Of a stretch of DNA of 64,000 bases, positions 46,522 to 59,160 are shown piece by piece. The stretch comes from Druceiella hillmani. Its lineage: Eukaryota > Arthropoda > Insecta > Lepidoptera > Hepialidae. The stretch spans positions 42,999,001-43,063,000 of the forward strand of contig JAYKKI010000004.1 of assembly GCA_039881145.1 (NCBI GenBank), written 5' to 3'. Position numbers and translations under genes: made by a program. The notes beneath the pieces are model-generated. The model was not told the DNA's origin, searched no databases, and worked only from the letters and a program-made list of their open reading frames with translations. How positions within the stretch are numbered: the stretch's first letter is position 1; each line of letters starts with the position of its first letter.

Positions 46522-46567
46522 TATATCTGTGGCAATGAGTATGACGTGTTGCACTTGGCCAGCAGTG

Positions 46568-46622
<55 letters not shown>
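46568..46622. repeat. (TA)n microsatellite
   Basis: About 27 TA units. Confidence 0.97.
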
Positions 46623-46627
<5 letters not shown>

Positions 46628-47233
46628 GAATAACAAAAACAAAGCATTTATATTCAAATATTTTCGATACTCGTATCAATATTTGCGTTTAACAAGTTGA
46701 TATTATTTATTTATTATTGTTTTAATATTTTCATACTGGCTTAGGAGTTATTTTACTAGCCTGTTAAAATAGATTTCTAGTTGTTCGATACTATTTTTGT
46801 CACGGATTTTAAAATTAAACATTTTATGATAATTTTAGATTTATGTGTTGAATTTTGAAAATATGGTTACTAATGCCAAATAATGGTAGAATTATTTCAA
46901 ACTCTTAAGTTTTCACTTCTGTCGGTAGTCCCCATTACTGTCTATGTTTTTCGGTAGAACAAAGTATATGATAAATTAAGTGAAATAATATAAACTGTTA
47001 ACTACATCTGCATGAAATTTTTTCTGGCAATAAATGGCACATTTAGTGCCATTTATTTTTTAGACAATTTTTAGAGAATTTTTAGGGAAAAAATTTTTTA
47101 AAGAATATTCCAGAATTAATTTAGTTATAATTTTCATTTTATCTAATAAATAAAAATTATCTAATTTGTAATAAGTAAATAAAATAATTATTTATTTCCT
47201 TTAATCTTATATTTTGATACATACAATCCTATA
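46623..47233. other. AT-rich non-coding stretch
   Basis: Presumably 3' flank of the transposase pseudogene. A short inverted repeat, 'aaatggcac...gtgccattt', lies at 47032-47055. Nothing else. Confidence 0.5.
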
Positions 47234-47972
47234 TTACTTAATAAGAGAATCCTGCAAATTGATCAAAGCACATGCAATAATAATGACATGATCAAGTACA
47301 TGAAGTATGTTAGTATTTATCACAGAGTGTTGCTTTAACATATGAAATTCTCTTAAACGCCATATTACTCTTTACATATGAATCCCCAGGCTAGCAATTA
47401 TTTTTGTTTGCCTAACTTCTGTTTTTAATAACTTTGAACCAGTTTTTACACTGGGTGGCCTTAATAGTTTTATGGCCTTTTCATTAAGTATCTGTTCAAT
47501 GTGTTTAAAACCTCTGTCAGCTAAGATGAAAGTACCCTGGGCTAATCCATCTAAAAAGTCACAATTTTCGACTATAGTAACGTCACTTGTTCTACCTCCG
47601 AATCAATGCTAAATATAATTAACTAAATCATTAGGTGTGCAAGGTATTAAATATTTTACAGTATTCCCTTTTTTGTAATCTGACCACGTTAGAGCCTGAT
47701 GAAGAGCCTTTGATGATTTTTGTATATCAATTTTAAAGTAATCTATGATGCAGCTGACATTATGATAGTTATGTCTAAATGCAATAGGGAGATTCTTTTT
47801 CACTAAATGTTTATCTAAGTTTACTATGAATGGATGTAATACACTAGCGATTATTGAAATGTTTTTTAAAAACAATTTACTGGCATATGATAACGATATT
47901 CCAAAATGATCCTCCAATTCAGAAAATATGCTGTTCAATCTAATTTTTTTCAAACATAACAAAATGTATTCT

Positions 47973-48192
47973 CAATTAAATGAAACTACGTGATGTAGTA
48001 TTATTTCTACTTTCTTTAATTTCTTTACCACGACCTAGGTTTCGTTGTATTACAACATCTTCAGGTGGGATATTAGCAAAGATCTTTGTTAATATCCCAC
48101 CTGAAGATGTTGTAATACAACGAAACCTAGGTCGTGGTAAAGAAATTTAAAAAAGTAGAAATAATACTACATCACGTAGTTTTATTTAATTG
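47973..48192. mobile_element. Foldback MITE copy 2 (full length, 220 bp)
   Basis: The termini 'caattaaatgaaactacg' and its near-complement 'cgtagttttatttaattg' enclose arms of about 110 bp. The arms carry 'tgatgtagtattatttct', 'ccacgacctaggtttcgt' and 'aacatcttcaggtgggata', meeting at a 'caaagatctttg' centre. The element is almost entirely one hairpin and encodes nothing. It lies inside the transposase pseudogene. The same 13-bp word, 'caaaatgtattct', stands at 47960-47972 and 48239-48251, so the inserted block is 47973-48238 and includes 46 bp of non-palindromic tail. Confidence 0.9.
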
Positions 48193-48757
48193 TAAATAAT
48201 GAATTTCTGTAAAATTAACGCCAAATATATTCAATATTCAAAATGTATTCTATTTTTATATTTGTGTGTTTATGCAACAAGTGAACTAAAAAATAGCATT
48301 CTTTGGAAATACCAACATACTTTAATGGTTTCTTCTGGATTAAACGCATAGTGTCTTTGAGGCACTGTTCATTGATATCTGTGAAACTACTTTCAGAGTC
48401 AGACACACTTGATGACGTCGAAAGGAGATGAATAATCACATGTCACAGTTTCAGCGAAACAAAAAATATCACCAGCTGACTTTTTGACTTCGCCAAAAAT
48501 ATTTCTCTTAATTAGTTTGGTAACTCCGGACTGTAATGGCCGAAGATGGCATGATAAATCCTCAGTCTTAAAGGGAGAAGTAAATCGAGACGTTATAGAA
48601 AATTTAAATGGCGAGGTCGAAACACTTTTATTTAAAAAACTTGTTTGCACTGATTTGCTCCTGTAATGCACATTCACTTTAGATTTTCCTTGAACATATT
48701 TGTCTGCAGTTATAATATGGTCAGTAATTGTCTCTTTGTCTTGTATTTTTGGTAATT

Positions 48758-48954
48758 CTGAAAATATGACCATTAAAAATTAATTGTAGGTAAAGATTCA
48801 AAATAAAAGTTGAGAATAATAAATTTGACTAGGTATATTAATTCAAAATAAAAGTTGAGAATAATAAATTTGACTAGGTATATTAATTCAAAATAAAAGT
48901 TGAGAATAATAAATTTGACTAGGTATATTAATTCATATATAATAGATTATATAC
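48758..48954 (-). other. Intron of the transposase pseudogene
   Basis: Minus-strand donor 'CCTGAAG|gtatataat' and acceptor 'catattttcag|AATTACC'. Splicing joins 'NIFELQPE' to 'ELPKIQDKETI' in frame. The intron contains the 45-bp triple repeat. Confidence 0.65.
48796..48930. repeat. Three identical 45-bp tandem repeats
   Basis: Units start at 48796, 48841 and 48886 with 'attcaaaataaaagttgag' and end 'ctaggtatatta'. The three appear identical, so the expansion is recent compared with the decay of the gene around it. Confidence 0.95.
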
Positions 48955-49200
48955 CTTCAGGCTGCAATTCAAAAATATTCTGCATTATATTATTGTCATC
49001 TGTTCGCGTCTCTTCGTCACATTGTTTGAAAAGGCCTGTCTTTTTGTGAAAATTTCTTGAGAAGAATCAGTATCATACATTCGTCTTTTGTAGTCCTCCT
49101 GGCAGTGAAATTTTAATGGCACAGCCTCATCCGTTAAAAGTGTTCTTTGGCTAAGCCCCATTTTGTACTGCATATAGTTTTTTTTTGTGTCTTTTTCCAC

Positions 49201-50631
49201 CTGTAATTTAATATTTTTGCCCCTGTGAATAGGTGAGTAATTGATATCGATAATAATGTTTAAAACACAAATATTACTATATTAATATTTTTGACAGGTG
49301 TACTTTTCTTACATTTACCTTTTAACAAATATCCTCTAAATTACTTAATTATTCCAATGACTTATAAAAAAAAACATTTATTTGTACCACTTTCTGTTTT
49401 GGTTGTTTATTCCACCTCCAACTGCAAATAAAAGAACAAATGAAAAAAACTAACAATGTATACATATAATATTGTAAATTAATAAATGGATTCTTTTTTG
49501 GTTTGTAATAATTGCTTCATCATAATTACACACTGTATAAAAAGTTTTTTTCTATAGAAATCAGTGGGCTATCTATAAAATCTTAGGCTAACCGTCTAGT
49601 GCAACTTACATACGTCACTATAAAATAAATTAATTGATTCATAAACAGAAAGCTTTCAACTTAAAAAATTCATAAGTAAACTTACTAAATGATAATTTTA
49701 TTAATATTTAGCCTTTATTAGGTGTCGGGCCGTATGATGGCGATGTTTTTTTGAGAGGGCCGGGAGCTAGATCTGCTATTCTCCACATGCCGTAATTTCT
49801 TCAATCCGCTTGTCTAAAAAGAAAACTAAATTATTAGCAACTCCTTTGTTGTTGATTATTAAAAAGCGAATGTAATTTTGATGATGAGTTTGAACAATAT
49901 TAACAATGACATGTATAATTGATTTGATGCTAGTTTCAAATTAATAATTTCAACTTACCATGAAATGTTTACGGCTACAACCCAATATACAAGAATGATT
50001 TTTAAAATATTTTCCTCTTATTACGAACAAATGTAACAAATACAACAAAATTTGAAAATATTACAGATATTGTAACCAAATGTAAAATTGTACTATAAAA
50101 TAATGTTAAGTTACAAATTTGCAGTTTGACAAACCAATTCAAATAAAGTCAACGATTTTAAACTTCGTACCATAGACAAAATTCCATAAACAAAATTTTA
50201 TGTTTTATTATAGAACGATGTTATATAGATAGATATATATTGTGTGTGCGAAAGAGATAGGACTTTCGCGTTCCAATGGAAATATTTGTAAGAAGTAAAC
50301 CCACCCTGGTCTATTATGACCACAGACTACGAAACAAATGACAGATACTGTGTACACATAGCTATCGCCAGAGGTCGCTTTATAATGGTTGATTCCCTAT
50401 AAATTTTCTGGTGAGGCGCTGTTACCAAATTTGAGACCCATTTGACAATCCCCTGTTTCAAATCACAGAACAGATACGTAATGTTAGTAATTGCGTACGT
50501 GTTGTATGGTTAATGCATGTTAATTCAATTTTAAATGGTTTTTACCTTGTATTGGTTAGTTTTTGTTTACCTTCATTTTTAGCTGTAACAAATTATCAAA
50601 TTATTTTTATTGATTTTCAATACTTTATGCT
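49201..50631. other. Upstream flank of transposase pseudogene, otherwise empty
   Basis: The minus-strand acceptor 'aaattacag' at 49211-49201 implies at least one more upstream exon, probably the rest of the THAP-like domain. I could not place it. A GC-richer patch at 49735-49800 ('gtgtcgggccgtatgatgg', 'gagagggccgggagct') and another at 50225-50460 contain no recognised coding motif. Confidence 0.4.
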
Positions 50632-50808
50632 TTGTATGTGTGTGTGTGTGCATGTGAATGTCTGTGTGCGCGTGTGCATGTGTCCTTGTGTGTGTGTATG
50701 TGTGTGTGCATGTGTGTGTGTGTGTGTGTGTGAGCGCGTGTGCGTGTGTGCTTGTGTGTGTGTGTGTGTGTGTGTGTGCGTGCGCGCGCATGTGTGTGTG
50801 CATGCGTG
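50632..50808. repeat. (GT)n compound microsatellite
   Basis: An imperfect TG-rich tract of about 175 bp with interspersed 'gcgcg' and 'catg'. Frames through it read Cys/Val or, in reverse, His/Thr and are not genes. Confidence 0.97.
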
Positions 50809-53085
<2,277 letters not shown>

Positions 53086-54145
53086 AAGAGGCGCGGGAAA
53101 TAATTGAATAAGCAATAAAATCCGACGAAGTTGGCGGATGGAATTTCTTGGAACAAAAAAAATACTTTCTCAACTACACATATATGTGTGAATAAAATAG
53201 AATTTAATTTAAAATATTTGATTAAGTTAGGATCACTCCAAAAAAATATTTCATAAAATAGTTTCTATTTATTTTTCTAAAAGTTTTTAATAGTTTTTCA
53301 TAATTTGAAGATATTTTGTGCACACTTATAAATACATCATAAAAATAGTGGATATTTTATTGGGTCAATATTAGGGGTTCTGGAATTCAAAGAATTGTCA
53401 TTCTTATCGAGCTTCATTATTACTTGCCAATGTGTATTTTTAGTTAATTTCAAATAAACACAAAAAGTTTCATCATTCCCTTTTTATCCATTCCTTTTTG
53501 AGACCTTCTGAGCTATTCGCTATTGTTTATATAAACCAAACAAAAACATGTGTCGAGAAAAAAAAATATTACTAGTTGGACAATAGTAATTCTTTTGTGA
53601 AGTTATTACTAATATAAATTTAGCTGCAAAAATATTTAATGCCTTTTTAATTAACTTTTGTTATTTCTTAATACTGTTCTATGTTAAAATAAATTAATTC
53701 GTAATGAATAACAACGAAGTTTTCCGAAAAACTTAATTTTATTTGTTTTTTCTTTCATCGCTGTATTTACACTTTTGCGTAATTTATTAAGAAAACCGAG
53801 AACAAAACGAAGACACTACATAGTTGCACCAAACGCACAAGAATTTACATGAAATAAATCTATTGTCATAACCCAATAAACTGCTATGAATTAAAAAAAA
53901 GCACCCTTAGCAACGCGTATGTGGTTTTTGTAAACCCAAATGAAATAAGGAATTTTCCATGAAATGCTCCAACTCTTTCAATACCGAAAAATATAGTGTT
54001 GTAATAGTTTTAAAAAAGATTGAACTATATTGGCAACTTATTAAAAGCAATACTGTTTTCTAGTTTATTTTTTATTTATTGCTTCATTAATTAATAAAAT
54101 TTAATAACAATTAAGAAATATTGAACGTTTAAAGGACAAAACATG
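53086..54145. other. AT-rich non-coding stretch
   Basis: No supported feature. Confidence 0.5.
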
Positions 54146-54209
54146 AAAATAATATGCCATCACTCCAACGAAAGGGTGGACTGTCTTTGGAGTGATGGCA
54201 TATTATTTT
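54146..54209. repeat. Perfect 23-bp inverted repeat, 18-bp loop
   Basis: 'ataatatgccatcactccaa' and flank (54146-54168) is the exact complement of 54187-54209. Confidence 0.9.
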
Positions 54210-54518
54210 TTTAGTTAATTTGCGTAGCCATACATCTTTTTAGAAAATCCATTACTGTATTGTTACACCATATGAGGTTATTCCTATAATATAAACATTA
54301 TAAAATTAGAGTAAATACAAATATACTTTTTCCATTTTCCCCAGTTTCTCTATGACATCTGTGAAATTAATATATTTTCGAGTGCATATTTTGAATAATG
54401 TAGTACTAATAACTAATGTAAGTATTAATAATGTTATGCGGTTTTTAAATAACAAAAATAAGGCAATGTAATATTGAAATTATGTATGTCTGATCTGATA
54501 TGTAATAAAATATACTTT

Positions 54519-54894
54519 AAAAAGCCGACTTCAAAAAAGGTAGGAACTAATATAATAAAAAATAATTAACTGAAAATAGGTACCTACTTATTTACACTAA
54601 ATAATTAAGCTACTTATTTTAGAAGTTGGAGCCAGGACCATCGACCAAGTTAAACAAATTTATAATTTTATAATGTAAATTTAATACTTTAACTTCTATT
54701 GTACCTATAATACTAAATATATTCATAAAGGGCGTATTTATAATATAAAAATTTATATTTATTCAAGTTGATCAGCCGTGTTGGCACCGACTTCAAAAAT
54801 AAGTAACTTAGTTATTTATTGCAAATAAGTAGATAATTCTTCTGTGTTAATTATTTTTACTGTTTAGTACCTACCTTTTTGAAGTCGGTTTTTA
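54519..54894. mobile_element. Foldback element with 'cgacttcaaaaaagg' termini
   Basis: The left end 'agccgacttcaaaaaagg' and 'taggaac' is answered at the right end by 'gtacctacctttttgaag' and 'tcggttttta'. The two halves remain complementary, with mismatches and small gaps, for about 125 bp, down to 'gttggagcc' on the left against the complement of 'ggcaccgac' on the right. The middle (about 54650-54765) is unique AT-rich DNA. The terminal motif resembles a repeat I associate with lepidopteran genomes. No coding capacity. Confidence 0.85.
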
Positions 54895-54984
54895 TAAAAA
54901 AAAATTATTTTCTAATTTTTAGTGATTAATATATTATTTTTAATCATCACAATTATTTTCTCCCTTAGAATATTGGATAATTAT

Positions 54985-55012
54985 TATGTCACGGGCAAAA
55001 GCTAGTAGATAA
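54985..55012 (+). other. Possible Helitron-type 3' end
   Basis: 'gtcacgggcaaaagctagt' ends in CTAG followed by T, preceded by a short GC-rich stem-like phrase. This is the form of the 3' ends of many insect non-autonomous Helitrons. The matching 5' TC end was not located. Confidence 0.35.
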
Positions 55013-55230
55013 TTTCCTCTCTGTCCAAAATTGATTATTAACAACACACAGAAATGTAGTGATAATAGCAATCGCCAATGATTAGCTGTTAGCCGTTGAG
55101 GAGTTTGGTTCTCCATATCCGAAGTCCAATTTCGTTTTCTATATCCGAAATCTAATATCAGATTTAGATAAATAATAACTAAAGTAACAATTAACCATAA
55201 GCTATATGTTGGATCACGATCGACTTACTA

Positions 55231-55690
55231 CCATCCCTTAAGAAGTAACATTATTCATCATCTGAACTCATCATCATGCACTGATCTGGTCGGTAGTGCG
55301 GTTATTTTGCAAGGTTAAAACTAGCAATAGTGAACCAATAGTAAATTACATTTAATTTACTACCACCCGATATGGAGTTTCGTTGTTCATCTCCAGAACG
55401 CATCATCAGACTCTGGCATGATCGATAACGTAGTTACTTGGTAAAATAACAACTGCCAGTAGCAAATATCTTTAAACACTAATATCCTTTTAGGATTTAC
55501 ATTGTTCATATCCAGAATTTATCATCAGACCCTGATCTGATAAGTGGTGTAGTTATTTTGCAAAATAACAACTACCCATAGCTAATATCTTGAATCATAG
55601 TTGATTTATTGCCATTCGTTATGGAGTTCCATCGTTCATTTCCGGATCTTATAATCAGATCATCATAATATTTATATATAGCGCCTTCTT
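55231..55690 (+). repeat. Four tandem units of ~115-130 bp
   Basis: Each unit has 'accatc' or similar, 'ggagttc.ttgttcat', 'ccaga....atcatcaga', 'cctgatctgata', then 'gtagttattttgcaaaata' and 'acaactacc'. Units start near 55231, 55362, 55481 and 55608; the last is truncated. The set lies between the foldback element and a terminal 'gagaacctcctcctttttt' then 'gaagtcg' at about 55797-55825. That arrangement I associate with one family of lepidopteran repeats. Confidence 0.75.
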
Positions 55691-55796
55691 TCTATTAGCG
55701 CAAATAAAATAAAAATCATCAAAATCGATCGAGAGAGAGAGAGAATCGGTATAGAATTATCGCCGAATATACATAAAAAAAAATTCCCATGAATTG

Positions 55797-55830
55797 AGAA
55801 CCTCCTCCTTTTTTGAAGTCGCTTAAAAAT
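55797..55830. repeat. Terminal motif of the same repeat family
   Basis: 'gaacctcctccttttttga' followed by 'agtcgctt' is the complement of the 'cgacttcaaaaaaggagg' motif. It probably marks the far end of the composite repeat that begins at 54519. A 'gagagagagagaga' run lies at 55729-55744 inside it. Confidence 0.65.
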
Positions 55831-55872
55831 GATTAGTTTTTTCTTACCATTTTTGGTATATAAGGTAATCAA

Positions 55873-58770
55873 ATTAGAATTTTCTAGTTAATTTTTAATT
55901 TATGGTCTCGTTAATTAATTAACATTATAATATAGAAGTTAACTACAACTTGTCTACAAAGATATAAAATGAAGTACGAGCGTTATTAATTACATAATAT
56001 ATAAAGACAGGAATTAGGTGTAGATTTCTGCATTGCGCCAATGACATGTTTGTATCTAGTTAAACAGACACTTATACCTAGAAATAAGAACAGATACTCT
56101 AAGGTCAAATATATAAACGATATGTGAAATTCAAAGACGATTTCATTTATTCAGGTGACCTTCATTAATTAAGCAAACGCGTTAGAAGCATTTGACATAG
56201 ATTATTTTTTTTGGGTTTGAGCACTTGAAGTTGATTTCGGTATAAACGGTACGGACGTATGGAATATATTAATTATATACAAATCGACCAGTTACTCAAG
56301 AAATCGTTCAATTTAAAGTCAACTGAAGCAAGTTTAGTACGTAAATCTTCGAAGTATAGCCAGATGCTTACTTCAAAGATTTACGTACCTAATAATGTTA
56401 ACTTGGAACTTTCCGGCTTGATTATTATGTACCCATATTTAAATCCGATCCGTATTGATATTATCAATGAAATTTGAAAAGCTGTTTAATGTTATACTAT
56501 GTTTTATAAAGAAACAGAAAAAATACCACAACGAAGTAATAGGGCATTTGTCATCTTCGTGGTATCTCATTTAAATGAAAAATGGTAAAAAGAAAGTCAT
56601 TTTTAAATAGTATGATGAAAGAGTCATAATTTCAACGTTACATTGTGTTATTTTATTGAACTAAAACAACGTAACATCGTTTTTTTTTATTTATTGCTAT
56701 CCAGGGATCATTCTGCTTATATTCCTACTTGGGTCATTGTACTGGCAATATGGCAGTAGTAGTCTTCTAGCTAAAGAGTAATTAGTTAATAATATTTTGT
56801 CGATCGACAATTACGTTAAAAAAATAAATAAGTTATTTGACCACTAACATTTACCTGACTAAAATAATCTGACACTTGATTGAACGAAAGTTAAATAATT
56901 ACAATGCAATTACTTTAAACTAACTTTTCAAGACCTGACAGTGTTTAAATTTCAAAAACACGTAAATGGTAAATAAAATTATTAATGATGAATTAAAAAT
57001 TATGTGATAATTTAAAAAACTACACGTGCTATATTAGTGTGGGGATAATAAAACTGATGGCGTTAAGCATACAAATATACCGGTACCAAGTCGTGTTAAT
57101 ATACTTCATATCTCATGGAATAAGTGAATTTACGTCATGTTTTAAATAAGTATTTCAATAAAATAATTTTGACGCGAGCGTAAATGTTAATGTTTGCTTT
57201 AAATAACACTACACTACACCACCAGATTATTATCCAGTGATATTAATAAAACTCGTGTTTTTTGGTTTTGTTATTTTTATCCGTCGTCTTATACCACATA
57301 ATAATTACCCCTTGATATGCACACGTTTTTTTTCTAGGTTTTGGCGAATTATACAGTTTTTTCTGTTGTCTCACTTTTTACAAAGTATCTACATTTACTA
57401 ACAAAGAATTCTCGTCAAAATTTTAGATGGTTTAATATTATTGAACGGAAAATCTGTGAAAGTGCTCGTATTATAGTTTTGACGAGTAGAGGTAGTGGGA
57501 ATGAAATTAAATTCTGGAACGCACATTCTGTTTTTAATACAAAAGCATAATACGAAACGTGAAATAAATGATTAACATTTAAAAATGCATTTTCGACTCA
57601 TAAATCACATAAATTACCCACTCTAACTACCAAGGTGCACTGTAGTGCATAGAGATACGTTTATTCCAAAGCGCTTCTTAGTTATTTTGATATCCTTAAA
57701 AATGAGTGAGTTCCAACAAATTTAGCAAGTAAATAAATATTTATTTATGTGACTGCAAGGTATTCCCAATTAATTTTTTTTTTATCTTTTGTAGGTTCCG
57801 AGATATCCCCACATCAAAAATAATTCTTTTCGTAACGTATTCGCTCACTACTAAAAGGTCATCAAAACCTATTTACGGATCATTCCTATGTCCTATAAAT
57901 AGATCTATAATGACGAACTTTAACTAAAAATTCGAATACATGATGGTTAGAAATAAAGATAAAACGTATTTTGTAGTATTTATTAAGTGTTATACCGGCT
58001 TATTAGGTTTCCATGGCTCTATGTCCGACATGGATGGCCCTGATTTTGTTTATGTGTACTGTAGTTTTATTTTAATTATTCCTTTCATGTTATAGTTATC
58101 ATTTAGTTGTATTTTTATCGGTATTAAGTGTTACTTACTATCATTATGTAGCTGCCACGTGGGTTTGATATTTAACACTTTATCTTTAAAAAAAATGATT
58201 TTGTTCCCCAAATTTGGCTGGGGATTATTTTCAGATATTTATCACTTTAACAACAAGAGTTATAATTCTTTTGGTTTTATACCTCCAACAACAAGAAAAA
58301 TATTAATTTATTGCGACCGAGTTGAATGTTGTGATAAAAATAACATTCAATAAATTTAGACGATACGATATTGAGGTGGTAATTTTTTGTCACTTTGAAA
58401 TCGGAAAATATTTTTTTGATTATTTTAAAATGCAGTAACTGAACAAGAAATTGTTTTATATTTACATTTTTCTTTAATATAAAAATTGAAAACAAGGTAA
58501 TGAATATGTTTTTAGTCATAAGTAATATTAGGAATTTGAATTAAAGGATTTTTGTGTCTTTTTTCAACCTTATGTTTAATGAGATGTAATAAATATAATA
58601 TGTTCATTTGAAATTGCAAAATAACATAATTTTGTTTAATATAGGTTTATTAAACAATAACATAATAATAATTTATTTTGAAAATATTGCAACCAAAGTA
58701 ATACAAATACAATTTCTTACTTTTCTACTTACACGCTTGTTGGAATTTTTTCATTATCAATTAGAAACTT
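55873..58770. other. AT-rich non-coding stretch with one hairpin
   Basis: No supported gene. A hairpin at 56337-56388 pairs 'gtacgtaaatcttcgaagta' with its complement over 20 bp, with one mismatch; the 72-codon frame at 56259-56477 runs through this stem. 'TTGGCTGG'-like phrases near 58210 are not informative. Confidence 0.5.
56337..56388. repeat. Hairpin with 20-bp arms, 12-bp loop
   Basis: 'gtacgtaaatcttcgaagta' (56337-56356) and 'tacttcaaagatttacgtac' (56369-56388) are complementary except for one base. Confidence 0.85.
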
Positions 58771-59150
58771 ATTTTAATTCTCTTTTCGCTCTATGAACTT
58801 CCTAAAATAAAATAATAATTATTTTAATTCTCTTTTCGCTCTATGAACTTCCTAAAATAAAATAAAAATTATTTTAATTCTCTTTTCGCTCTATGAATTT
58901 CCTAAAATAAAATAAAAATTATTTTAATTCTCTTTTCGCTCTATGAACTTCCTAAAATAAAATAATAATTATTTTAATTCTCTTTTCGCTCTATGAACTT
59001 CCTAAAATAAAATAAAAATTATTTTAATTCTCTTTTCGCTCTATGAACTTCCTAAAATAAAATAAAAATTATTTTAATTCTCTTTTCGCTCTATGAACTT
59101 CCTAAAATAAAATAAAAATTATTTTAATTCTCTTTTAGCTACTAAACTTC
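58771..59150. repeat. Minisatellite, eight 50-bp units in exact register
   Basis: The word 'tcttttcgct' starts at 58781, 58831, 58881, 58931, 58981, 59031 and 59081, with a diverged eighth unit ('tcttttagct') at 59131, always 50 bp apart. The unit is 'attttaattctcttttcgct', 'ctatgaacttcctaaaata', 'aaataataatt'. Differences are limited to 'aataataatt' versus 'aataaaaatt' and one 'gaattt' variant. The array is very homogeneous except at its right edge. Confidence 0.97.
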
Positions 59151-59160
59151 ATAAAATAAT

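Larger units (their letters stand above)
47234..49200 (-). pseudogene. DDE_Tnp_4-type transposase gene with THAP-like N-terminal part, split by a MITE
   Basis: Read on the minus strand. The exon 49200-48955 has 'LLTDEAVPLKFHCQED', whose A-V-P-x-x-F box resembles the end of a THAP domain. A GT-AG intron (48954-48758) follows. The next exon carries a linker and 'RLIQKKPLKYVGISKECYF' (about 48352-48295). The DDE domain begins 'YASKLFLKNISII' and has 'FRHNYHNVSCIIDYFKIDIQ' with the first Asp (about 47788-47729), then 'LHQALTWSDYKKGNT' (about 47706-47662). It continues past two stops to 'FILADRGFKHIEQIL' with the second Asp (near 47515) and 'VIWRLREFHMLKQHS' (near 47365). The final part reads 'IIIACALINLQDSL', stop at 47236-47234. 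The third catalytic position reads TAA. At least one frameshift per exon. Dead. Confidence 0.85.

Noticed and set aside
56259..56477. A 72-codon frame
   Set aside because: It runs through a 20-bp hairpin and has no family resemblance.
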